Source of the DNA: Neurospora crassa OR74A
Taxonomy: Eukaryota; Ascomycota; Sordariomycetes; Sordariales; Sordariaceae
DNA length: 64,000 nt
Assembly: GCF_000182925.2 (NCBI RefSeq)
Contig: NC_026506.1
Span: 3,844,001-3,908,000 of the forward strand
Direction of reading: 5' to 3'
Every line of letters begins with the position of its first letter. Within the stretch, counting starts at the first letter, position 1. Below are positions 23,434 through 33,779 of the stretch, piece after piece. A program made the translations under genes and the position numbers. The notes under the pieces are model-generated. The model saw nothing but the letters and a program-made list of their open reading frames with translations, was not told the DNA's origin and did not search any database.

Positions 23434-24559
23434 GGTGGGCAGGAGCGGGCGCATGATTATAAACCCGCACCCATGGGGTTTCCAGACATCATTGCAAACT
23501 CCACTGGAACGAGAAGATGAGGAAAGTACTCAGCAACAAAGTACAATGGGAAGAAGTGAACAAGGATCGGCTCTAAAGGCGCTGTCGCTGTCGTCATGAG
23601 CCAGGTGTTCTTCTGCTGCGGAACAGGGGAGGTGGGCGGAGTCAGCGGGGTGAGCAGGTCGAAGAATACTGCGAGGAAGATCAAGGCCGACTTGGAAAGC
23701 GATTTACACGATATAAGCGGAGGAAAGCAGTAGCGAGAATCATTACCGGCTGACAAGCTAGGTCTACAACAATGATGACGACGAAGAAGGGGGTCGTGGG
23801 AACGAGGAAAGGATTATGGAAACGAAGAGGGGGTTGATGAACACCACTTGATGATGACATCTTTCTTTGGTACGACTTTGGATCATGGACATGACGAAAC
23901 TTTACACAACATGGGAGCGCGCACACGGAACATCTGCTCTTTTTTTGTCTTTCCCATTTTGCTTTTAAAGTTTTCGTTTCTTTTATCTGTCATTCCCGGT
24001 CCGGCTTTATGGTTTTTTGGGGGTTTGGTTTTGATTTTGTTTGGTTACCTACATGATGGCGTTTAGGGACGGTAGGCAAGCACAGAGGGGCAAGGCAAGG
24101 GAGAAGGTCACGGAAGGGTCTCTATCTATCTATCTAGCAGGGAAGGGGTTTCTTTTTTTTAGCACGGGATGTGAGTAGGTAGCATTTTTCGGGGTACAAG
24201 TTCTTCCTTTGCTGTTGTTGTTGTTGTGTGTGTGTCTGTGTTTTGTGTCTGTGAATGGATGGGCAGCAGGGCGGCAGGCAGGCAGGGCGGTGGCATTTTG
24301 ACGACTTTATGTTTTTTTTTTCTCCTCCAGTTTCTCTCTCTTTCCTTTTTTTCCATCCATGATGTTTGTTAGGGAGTACCACCAACTGATTGAACACTAC
24401 ACTTGAGCATTCGTTTGATTCTGCAAGAATATGATATGATACCTAGGTATACCAATTTTCGAGAAACTCTCCAATCGTTTGATTAACACAACTTCACTGA
24501 GAACTAACTCATTTGAGGACTGAAACACTTATGTACACGTTTATGTTGAAAACGCTCTT

Positions 24560-25032
24560 CATCCGTTAACGATAGGTCTGGATAGGTACCTACGCAACTA
24601 ATAATACCCGCGGTGCTTTCATTGCTGCTGTTCCTGTTGTCTATTGTTAGGTAGTTGTTCTATATAGTAACTAATACCCGTACCTAAGTAGGTAGGTAGC
24701 TACATCCATTTCATTCTTCTATCTACTTACAGGGCAATTTGTTTTATTATCTATTTGTTCGGGCTGCTCTTGGCGCCGGCGTATGTTGAGTTTCCTGGTG
24801 GTTCGATCAATCCTCATTCGTTAACGATGCGTCTGGATAGGTAGGTAGGCAACTAATACCTGCAGTGCTATCATTGCGCCGTTCCGATTGTCTGTTGTTG
24901 TTCTATGTAGTACTTAACTAGGACAATACCCGTACCTACCTCTGGGTAGGTAGGTAGGTACCTAGCTACATCCATTCTTCCGTCCACTCACAGGGCAGTT
25001 TGTTTCATTATTATCTGTTCGGAATACTCTTT
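24560..25032 (+). repeat. Diverged tandem duplication, about 255 bp period
   Basis: Copy 1 (24560-24771) and copy 2 (24815-25032) share the same order of blocks. Both run: CGTTAACGAT, GTCTGGATAGGTA, GCAACTAATA, TTGTTCTAT, ATACCCGTACCTA, AGCTACATCCATT, then CAGGGCA followed by a T-rich block and TGTTCGG. The copies differ by many substitutions and small indels, several in the TAGGTA runs. Neither copy codes for protein. Confidence 0.85.
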
Positions 25033-25624
25033 CTACTACCTCTATAGGATAATGTATGATAGTGACAGTGACAGTGACAGACTGGGGCCCACCCGACTAA
25101 GTTTGGCAAGGTTACTTCTACCTCTACCTACCTAGCGTAAGCTAGGTATAGATAGGTACCTCTAGGAGCGCAGCAGTAGGTCTAGGCAGGAGGTCTTCCC
25201 AAATCCCAATATAGTTTCTAGGTAAGTAGGTACTTCTAGATTAGGTAGAGGTAGGTAGTTTGTAGTGTCACTAGAGGTAGGGGCTATTATATATTAGGTA
25301 GTCAGGACTAATCCTCAAGGTGTGTTAGTCAGCCTGGACATATAACAAAAGATGAGTATTATACATGATACTAAGTAAGTAACTAACTAAGTATACTTGG
25401 GTAGAGAGAGAGAGGTATTTATATTTCATGTGTAAGTATATGTAGGTAGGTATATACAAAGTACATTGTACAAAGGTACAAAGTCGTGGCCTCGAGGGAG
25501 GGAGGGAAGCCGAGAGCAGAATTGGAGAATTGGACATTTCCATCCTTATACTTGTCTTTAACTAGGTAGTCCATATATACATACATATTTTCAGATAGAA
25601 AATAGAAGAGAAAGGATAGAGGAC

Positions 25625-25628
<4 letters not shown>

Positions 25629-25657
<29 letters not shown>

Positions 25658-25663
25658 ATAGGG
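25629..25663 (+). repeat. Tandem AATAGAG heptamers
   Basis: Four AATAGAG units followed by one AATAGGG. Confidence 0.9.
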
Positions 25664-25991
25664 GATAAAGGGCAGAGGAGAAAGAGGATGTCCGTCTGAT
25701 GTATAGAGAAAACTAGCTACCTATTAGTAGAAGTAGCGTTCATAATAGCTGTTCGTTCCTCATTTGCTTGTGGCGGGTTAGTGTTGCTTGGGGATTAAGT
25801 GTGTATGGTGGTAGTGATTAATTGTGTAATAATAAAGTATGTGTGTAGTGATTAAGTGTGAGACTGACTGTGTGCTAACAATGTATAGCGCGCTATGGGG
25901 TTCGAATAAATGATGGTCTATAGAAATTGTGAACTATATATTAGAAGATTTCACAGACTAGAATTGGACTATGGATTCGATCCAAGTTGAA

Positions 25992-26074
25992 TTAGAGAAA
26001 GAGGAAAAAAAGGAAAAAAAGAAAAAGAAAAAAAAAAAAAGAAAAAAAAAAGAAAAGAAAAAGAAAAAAAAAAA
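25992..26074 (+). repeat. A-rich purine tract
   Basis: Over 80 bases composed only of A and G. The lysine-rich open frame across it is an artefact of composition. Confidence 0.9.
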
Positions 26075-26329
26075 GCCGAGGACACATTTCTTGATAGCAG
26101 CATCCCCATTATCCCTTCTCTACATTACTACTCAATTATGTGCATTTTATTCAAACAAATAAACTGAGTTGCGGAAATTATTTTAAAAAGGAATAGCTTC
26201 TACTAACTAAGTTTTACTTTGAGAAATCTATAAGGAAAAAAAGGACGATCATCAAGTACTTCGTTCCATGAATTCCTGCATGTTCTTAGATACTATACAA
26301 CATGCCCTCCCTGTACCACATAACTAATC

Positions 26330-28030
26330 TCACAGCTGCTGTCCTCCAGCCATCGTCAACATCTCATACTCGACACTAGCCAGAACAGACGCCCCAACAC
26401 CAATCAACGAGTTCTCCACCCTGTTGATGCTCGTGTAATACTGTCGTTACAGTCTATCTGTCAGCAACGTTTTCGCTCTCCCCTAGGTAGGTAGTCTAGG
26501 TACTTGTTCATCCCGCAGGGCCGGCCGGATCCCTTTAAAGATACCTGCCTAGGTACGGAGACACCCCCCCCGATCCCATTGCAGAACCTAGCCAAGTCGT
26601 AAACTCACGAGTAGTACCAAGACTGTTATACCTAGGTATGTAGAAAGAGAAAAGAGAAAAGAGACGAAGAACTGAACTCACCTCGAAATCGCCCTTTCCA
26701 TCTAAACTCCCCACCCTAACTGTTCCTTCCCAGTTTATTAGTCCCTCTCCCTTCTCCCCCTCCTTTTCATTCTCGCCTCCTTCTTTCCCCTTAACTTCTT
26801 CCTCCCTCACAAAAAACCCCTTAACCAACCCCTCGTCGTACCCCCCGTCTTCCCACCTCCACTAGTAATCCCTCATCATTATCCCCCTCCCAATACTTCT
26901 TCCTCCCCCACACCCCTTGAGTAATCCATAAACGTACATTGCACTCCCACTACTCTCCACATAATTCCCCTTTTTCTTTCCCCTTGGGTCCACCGTACTC
27001 GCCATCCATGACTAACCACCACCCCCCTTCTGTTTCAGCAGCATCTTGCGTTTCTCGTAATGCAGTCGCCAACTGTCGAGCCCAGTTTACGAGGAGGGAG
27101 TATCCAGGATGAGAAGGAGGGAAGTAGTCCAGCACGTCGATTAAAGCCATAAAGTACCACCCCTGTGCGCGGATCCATGTCAAAGGGCTGGCGCCGGTTA
27201 TGGTAGGGGGTCGGCCCAAAGGGCGGCGTGGAAAGAAGCGTCGTATGCCGTGTTTGGAGCAACTGGCTGGTTTGGTTCCTGCAGTGGTGTTCGATTAAGG
27301 AGAATTGGAGGAGGATGTCGTTCCAGTTTTTGTCTGCTGCGGTAGTGGTAGTTGTAGTTGTAGCTGCAGGGGAAGCGGTGGTGATGGTGGAGGAAGAGGA
27401 GGAAGAAGAAGAAGAAAAAGCGGAAGCACTTTTGTTATCAACAGCAGCGAAAGAAGAAGCAGTGGTACCACCACGAGACGAAGAACCCAAAAAAAGCGCA
27501 GTATACCCCGCATAAAACGGCTGCGCCATGTACACCCCATCCAACCACATCTGATTCGGGTACTTGGGGTCTTTATGCCAGAACCCCCCTTCCGCATTCC
27601 GTTTCTGTTTGTTGACCAGCTGATCGTACAGAAAGTCCAGCGCGACTTTATACCGCCCTCTTCTTTCCGTGTCTGATGGCGAAGTGGTGGTATAAAGGAA
27701 AAGAATAGTCGAGCCAACGCGGATGTTGTCGAGCTGGTGGTCGGTATGATCCCAGGATACAAAAGTGCCGTTGGGGTGGAGGAGGGAGTCGATTTGGGTG
27801 GTTATGTAGGATAGATAGTACTGTGCGGAAAATGAGGGAGAGGAGGAGGTGACAATGGCTTCGAGAGAGCGGTAAAAGGTTGCTTGGTCGTAGTAGCGCG
27901 TGGCGGGGGAGGAGAGGTTGCGGGCGATGATGCTGTTGGCCATCCATGTTGAGTATTGAGGTTGGGGACTGGGGAGTTGGGAAGGGGCGGCTAATGCCGT
28001 GGCGGCAAGGATGGGAGTAAGGGGTCGCAT
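26330..28030 (-). pseudogene. Decayed GH105-like unsaturated glycuronyl hydrolase
   Basis: The first ~250 residues are intact from ATG 28030: a short signal-like N-terminus (LTPILAATALAAPS), DNIRVGSTILFLY, and GGFWHKDP then QMWLDGVYMAQPF. The Asp of MWLDG is the expected catalytic residue of GH105. A Ser/Thr run interrupts the chain before IEHHCRNQTSQLL. After that, conserved pieces appear in changing frames: AYDASFHAALWADP, TGASPLTWIRAQGWYFMALI, GGWWLVMD, KGNYVESSGSAMYVYGLL and NWEGTVRVGSLDGKGDFE. The last exon, YYTSINRVENSLIGVGA, follows a 241 nt intron (26441-26681). At least four frame changes are needed, with no introns to explain them. GH105 enzymes cut unsaturated rhamnogalacturonan oligomers. 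Poor local assembly is the alternative, but neighbouring genes are clean. Confidence 0.78.
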
Positions 28031-28435
28031 GATGATACTATGTGGAAGACTGGACTGGGTGACCGTGAAGGGGTATGTATGTTGGGAGTCATGATGTTCT
28101 CTACTTTGAAGGGTGATGGCAAAAGTTATACCGGATGCTGGGTAGCTCTAATGTGCGGGGATATCGGGACCGGGTAACATTGGCGGTACCTTTGTGATAC
28201 TGCAGCTGCAATGAGCGGACGGGATAATTATGTGGCAACGGTACGATATCTCGACGTTAAACCCGGAGATAAAGTGCTATACGTGGATAAATTTGGACCT
28301 CCATCCATCCGAAGGATTGTCCCGCATGCAGACCTGCAAGGAGCATTTTGGGGGTCTGATCACTGATATTGGTAAGTAAACCGAGAAGGTAATCCGATTT
28401 CAGGTCTTGTGTTCATCAACGATAGCCTTCAAATG
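28031..28435. other. Intergenic region between two minus-strand genes
   Basis: It should hold the promoter of the GH105-like gene and the 3' UTR of the deaminase-like gene. I see nothing distinctive in it. Confidence 0.5.
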
Positions 28436-30265
28436 TTAAAGTGCCGCCCCTCCCCCATTGTCATCATCGTCATCATCATCCTCGTCTTCATCCTGTTCCA
28501 TACCCGATTTAGCACGCACATCGACCTCGTCGATCTTGTCATGCAGATGAAGGCCCCGGAGATCTTCAACATTACTCTCCATGGCTTGCATGGAGTCCAA
28601 AGATGCAATGCTGTCCACATCATTCTCAATACCCGATGCCGGCTCGACATCATCTCGTTGCACAATCACAGACGAAGTCTCGTCCCAATCCACCACCGTG
28701 CCTGCCCTTGTACCTGCATCTGTCCCCGCGTCCGTCTGATTCTGTGTCAACCGATCATCGAGTTGCATCGTGGCCGACCAAGTGTTTGAGTCTTCGTGCT
28801 TATAGCTCAACGGGCTCTTCTTCTTGATGACATTAAACACTTCGGTCCTGACGCGCTGTAGAATCCTGTCCAGCATGATCTGCCTCCTTTTAATGGCGTC
28901 CGGGGGGTGGAAGTCGTAGACGTCTGGCAACCGCCACTTTGGATACAAGTTTCCATGCGAAGCTCGCACCTCGACACCTGATCGGGACTCTTCAAAGTAG
29001 TATCTGCATAACTTGCAGGTGGGCTTGCTTGAGCCGATATAAGGCCACGAGTTGAAAAACATGGTGGGACTGATTTCGCCTTTACCGTGATCCGTAAGGA
29101 GCCAATGGTGCAGGAGCACTTCGGAATGGACGGCCAACTTATCGTTTTTTTCGTAGGCGTCGACTAGTCTGGTGTCGAGATTGTGCATTTGCAAGTCTTG
29201 CACAAAGCGCTTGAAAATGGTCATCAGTTTTTCGTTGGAGGTCATGCGGCCAACGATGCTCTCGGCTTGAAGAGATTTTTTGCGTCGCGGCGTCTCCTGG
29301 GGGTCGGCGGAGGGAACGGCGACTATATGGATTTTGACTTGGAAGAGATGTGGCCATTCGTCGCGGGCTTTGAAGAAGGAGTGCACCGAGGCGCGGTAGG
29401 CCCGGATGCGCTGGGCGACGTGCACTAGATCGGACCAGCATTCCATACTGGCGTGGCCAGCCATGGCGGTGCGGCCGGCAGCGGCGCGGGCAATTAGGAT
29501 GGCATTGAGGCGTGTGGAAGCGAAGATGCTCCTGAGTTGTCGGGTGATGGTGTTGCATTTTTGGTCGTCTGGGCATGTTAGTCTGCATCGACGGACGGCG
29601 AGGCCATGACCGGATTATGGTGTTGGTGACTTACACTCTGCCTCCGACGTCATTTCCGTGACGGCATAGTCCTCTGACTCGAGCAAGTCCTGTAGCCCTC
29701 TGGCTATTTCGCGATCCTCCTCCTTTTCGTCCACCTCACACTGCCGTAAACACTCTTCTGCCTTCTCCCTCAATGACTTGAGATAAAACTTCACCCTTGG
29801 CCGATTGAAGCGCAGGACAGTCTGCCACAGCTCCCTCTCGGCCGCCTCTCTCCCCTCCCTATCACTCTTTGGCGGAGCACTAGCTACCTTTTCCAGAACG
29901 GTACGCAGAAACTGGGCCGTGTGCTTCAGATGGCGAGGTGTAGCTTGGTTGACACCAAAGACATAGACGACCTCCTGCTCAGCTGCCAAGACATTGCTAG
30001 TGTCAAGGACCATGATGGATGTCACCGTATTGCCGCCCTTTTCTCGATCACAGACATGGGCAAGCCTGTAGACGAAGGCCTGGAAGAGCTGTTTGGGATC
30101 CTCGTCGTCCACGCGCATGGCCTGGGAGGGGCCAGATGATGGTTCGCCAATGGGCCCCTTGAGGGCTTCGAGGAGCATGATAGGCTCATAGAAACGGTGG
30201 AGGATTTTGGGAGCCATCTTGATTGGAGTGCCATATCGGATGTCTGAGGACTCCTTGGTTTCCAT
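28436..30265 (-). CDS. OTT_1508-type deaminase-like protein (2 exons)
   Basis: My model is complement(join(28436..29568, 29635..30265)), 587 residues. The 66 nt intron (GTAAGT...CCCAG) restores the run QKCNTITRQLRSIF into TRLNAILIARAAAGRT. Zinc-deaminase hallmarks are visible: HSE at residues 358-360 within AVHSEVLLHHWLL, and PTCKLC with Cys 395 and 398 after YIGSSK. This pattern, followed by YPKWRLPDV, fits the OTT_1508-like deaminase family expanded in fungi. The N-terminal ~350 residues are helical, with no recognised domain. The C-terminal ~130 residues are disordered and acidic, ending in a run of Asp. No signal peptide or membrane segment is seen. Substrate is unknown; the superfamily acts on nucleotides or nucleic acids. 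ATG 30265 is the first Met after an in-frame stop upstream. Confidence 0.75.
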
Positions 30266-31703
30266 TGTTAGGTTGTCTGGCCGAGAGGGGGGGGCAGGTG
30301 GTTTCAGTGGTGGCGTGGGAAATGCCGTTGTTCTTTGGGCTCGAGGACGGGGTCTTGACTGTCCTGTTTGCTGGAGAGGAAGTGATCGGTTCCAGTGACT
30401 TCGTGGGCAATGTGGATGTCCTTCTACCTATTCCGTCGACAATATCAGGGCTCCCGTTTGCTGGTGTGGAAAAGTCGAGTTGACGCCGGCGGATGCGTTG
30501 GATGGTCGTGGGCAGAGTCAGCGCAATAACGGGCAACGATCATCTGAGACATTTTCTTTCTTTTCTTGTTCCCGACCTCCCTCTTGCCGTGTTTGATGTT
30601 TGGACATGCATCAACACATGTCGTCGAAATAAGGCGTCAAGAAAAACCCAAAAGAAAAAAAAAAAAAGGCGACCAAGAAGAGAAGATTGGGTGACAGGGC
30701 AGTGCAGTGCAGTGCATGTCCGCAGTTCGTTCTTCCCCACCAAGCAACGATGCCCCCCCTCCACCAGCCCCCCCGCTCCTTGTGGTTTTTGTTAGTGCAT
30801 CAACCAATCATGGCCGTTGAATCAACCCTACAAGAGGGGACAGGAATATCCACAACCAGCACGACACAAAGCAGCGCAGACGCGGCCATGACTGCAGAAT
30901 GAGGTCTCGGCCGATTACGCTACTTGTAAAATTGGGTGAGACTGTCCGTGCACTGTCAGTAAGCTTAACACCCACACTGAGTTGAATTTCCAAATCTTCA
31001 TCTTTCAGAACACCAAAGTGTTTTCGCAACACCAACTGAGCTGAACGTCATCATTCGTATCTCGTCAGTGTATTGCCCCTCCAGCTACACTTTGCTCAGC
31101 TATCTACTCCCTGATGGAAGGAAGCTGGGGGTGCAACAAGACATCCTCAAGAAGACGAGGCTCGCGCCCCACGGACTCTCTGCCCAAACATTCTGCTCGA
31201 TTTAACCGACCTCGAGCCGACCTCATCTACCCACCATCCTGCGTGAGGCCCGACTGACGAGCCAATCACAATCAGGCCGGTTACCAAAGGAGGATGGCGT
31301 GTTGTCCACTCTTTGGACAAGGCATACCCATTTTTCAACCATGTTTCTCCAAACTCTCGACGAGATATCGTCTGTTTGTTGTTGGATATTCGACACTCCA
31401 AGTGGTCACATCCCACGGGTCACTGCCATTGATAGACGGGAGAGGCCTACAGCCCCCAAACAACCCACTCAGCTCTGTTGACGTCTTCACTTATTCCCTC
31501 ACTCTTCCTTGTCAAAGTGGAACACAAGCGTCCTTTTAAAAGGGCCTCACGCCTTAGTAGGCCTCGTTTGATCCATCCCTTCCCCTCTTCTCTTTCATGA
31601 CCCATGCTCACATCATCTCTCTTGTGATCACCGATACGACAAGCCACACCATCACACATCGTCTTGACAGCAACCAGCTCGCATCGCAGTGTCCGCATTG
31701 CGG
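30266..31703. other. Divergent intergenic region
   Basis: This lies between the starts of the deaminase-like gene (-) and the zinc-finger-like gene (+), so both promoters lie here. On the minus strand the deaminase-side leader is Pro-coding in all frames. No RNA gene or further ORF with family resemblance is seen. Confidence 0.5.
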
Positions 31704-33144
31704 ATGTGCTCTGACGCCATGAGCTACCCTGATCCAGCTCCCCCGGGTGTGGTGGATAATTGTATCGACCCTAGGCTGTTGACACTGCCCATGGACGTTG
31801 AAAGTACATCCCCTCACCCTACCCACGACGGTGTCATGCAAGACCTAACAAGTCGCAGCGGTATCCACGTCAGACCACGTGGACTTCGATGACTGTGGCA
31901 CTGTTGAAGATGGCGGCTCGGCTCGTTCTCCATCTACCGTCAATTCGCCGTCCACTCCGTCAGACTTCTCGTCGTACGTCGGAAGCGGTGCCGAAAGCCC
32001 CAGTGACGTCGGCTTCTCCCTTGCGGAAATGGAGCAAGAATTGCTGTCTGTCGCACAAGACCCCACAGGCTTGAACGCTGCACCTGGTGACACCATGCAC
32101 GACATTACAGCCGCGCAGCATGGGGTCCTCCAAGAGACGCCTGGACCTTGGACTATGACCATGCCAGCCAATGAGCTTGCTGCTCTCAAAGATGGCTATG
32201 TCAACATCTACAACCAGGCGCAACCCAATGTGGACCAGGTGTATGACTCCAACACCATGCCCTCTATCCCAAACCCCCCCGCGATCATGATGCAAAGCAA
32301 TGGCAATCCTAGCTCCGAGACTTAGTGGACGAGCGGTTCTATCCAGAATTCACACCAGCTGCTGTGGCCTTTGTCCCATGCCAATGGGTTGGCTGCACCG
32401 GACTACAGTGGGGAATCATTGCAACAGCATCATAATCAATTGGAGGGGGAGGGATACATGTATGGTGGAGAGGAACTTTATACATTTGGAGACGAACAAC
32501 ACAACGCACCAAACCCGTCGTTCATTCAGCAGCAGGGGCAGTCCTTCGTTCAATATCCGCCCGTCACTCCAGAGGAACCGCTCATTCAGGGTTGTTGCAA
32601 CCCGCAACTTACCAACGCTACACTGGCTACAACCATCTCACCCGAGACGCCGATAGCCTTTCCGGCACCTATGAACGGTGTCTGGCTATCCGGTGCTCGA
32701 TTCCCACTATCACCCACTTATCTCCAATCCCACTCACCCATCCCTTCTCACATCCACTTGTACCATTCACACCCATCCCACATCCCAGCACCATTTCTAT
32801 CCCCAACGTCATCGGCTCCCTCGCCTTCTCCATCCACCTCTTCTTCATCCTCCTCCTCCTCCTCCAACAGAAGATCCCCCGAAAAGAAAAAGTGCCAAGC
32901 CGCCGAGAAGTGCAACTATTTCGCCCACTCCAAAGAACTCAAGAAACATTACCGCACCACTCACAAAAAGTATGCCGAGGAAATCGGCATTTTGCAGGAC
33001 CCGTTCGAGTGTACCAAGTGTAAGACGTCGTTTGTGCGAAAGGATTTCTTGGCGAGACATCAGCGTGTTCAGAGGGGAAAGACGATGTCGGCTTGTGAGC
33101 GGGCGATGAAGAACAAGAACAAGAAGGAGAAGGAAAGGGTATGA
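31704..33144 (+). CDS. Zinc-finger-like protein, gene interrupted by an in-frame TAG (probable 3 exons)
   Basis: My model is join(31704..31803, 31874..32238, 32347..33144), 420 residues. Intron 1 (GTACAT, branch CTAAC, CAG) is well supported and joins DVE to HVDFDD. After that the frame stays open to 33144 except for one TAG at 32323-32325. A 108 nt in-phase intron (32239-32346, GTGTAT...CCAG) would remove it, but no good branch point is seen. The C-terminus holds a C-x4-C...H-x4-H unit (CQAAEKC, then HYRTTH) and CTKCKTSFVRKDFLARH, which lacks an obvious fourth ligand. The final basic tail (NKNKKEKERV) could be a nuclear signal. Acidic and Ser/Pro-rich regions precede the fingers. A role as transcription factor is inferred. 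ATG 31719 is an equally good start. Confidence 0.55.
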
Positions 33145-33689
33145 TACGTGGACGTGGAAGTAAAATTGAGATGGAGATTGGGTATGGTAGGAGGGAAAGG
33201 GGGGACTAGATGATACTTACATACCTCTAGGTACATACCTAGGTACCTAAGGCGAAGGAGGGAATGGGATGAGAATAGCGGAGGGGGTATGGGTGGGTGT
33301 GCCGGCCTGGAAAGGCTGGAGGGATGAAATCGGTGGAAAGGAAGAAAAGCAGGTGGACTTTTGCTGGAATATGCAGTCTACCGGCTTTCAGAGCGGGTTT
33401 CTCAAGTGGTGGTTTATTGTGTTCGTTGTGTATGGAAGTTATGGTGTGGTTCTTCTTCTTACTCCAAAGCGGTTCTGTGTCGGTCTACGATTTGTCTGTT
33501 TTCGGTTACTTCTTTGATATCAAAGTTTCCAGACTGTCTCATGGTCACGGTCGGTTTATGATCCTTGCTTCATTTCGTACGACTTTCCTACCCCTACATT
33601 GAACTGGTCTTCATGTTTTTCTTGGGTTTGTATTTTCGGTCTCATAGGCTAGGTAGGTATCTAACAACAAACTGTTCCTCACACGATAA

Positions 33690-33779
33690 TATAGACGCTG
33701 GGATCGGGTAGGTGAAGCAGGACGAAGCTAACTTTGGCTTGGTCCTGCTTTCCTACCTACTTGATTCACAGCGTCTATA
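33690..33779. repeat. Long imperfect hairpin (arms 33690-33723 and 33742-33779)
   Basis: The left arm begins TATAGACGCTG and ends GAAGCAGGAC. The reverse complement of the right arm begins TATAGACGCTG and ends AAAGCAGGAC. The middle parts share GTAGGT with small indels. The 18 nt loop itself starts GAAGC and ends GCTTG, which extends the stem. The RNA would fold into a stem of about 35 pairs. It resembles a small-RNA precursor or a tiny foldback element. Confidence 0.8.

Larger units (their letters stand above)
23434..26329. other. Repeat-rich intergenic spacer
   Basis: This lies between the C2H2 factor and the decayed GH105 gene, both of whose 3' ends face it. No gene was recognised. It holds a diverged tandem duplication (24560-25032), many TAGGTA/TACCTA motifs (about 24440-25570), AGTGAC units (25061-25080), AATAGAG units (25629-25663) and an A-rich tract (25992-26074). 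Confidence 0.6.

Noticed and set aside
24560-25032. Terminal repeats of a transposable element
   Set aside because: The copies are directly adjacent, with only about 40 bp between and no internal coding region.
25900-25925. GGTTCGAAT-like tRNA arm
   Set aside because: No matching acceptor stem or anticodon arm could be found around it.
25971-26162. Lys-rich small protein
   Set aside because: It is a translation of the A/G tract at 25992-26074.
26950-27219. Separate small gene with GWYFMALIDVLDYF
   Set aside because: It is the displaced-frame middle of the GH105-like pseudogene.
33690-33779. tRNA-like fold
   Set aside because: The stem is one long hairpin, not a cloverleaf.
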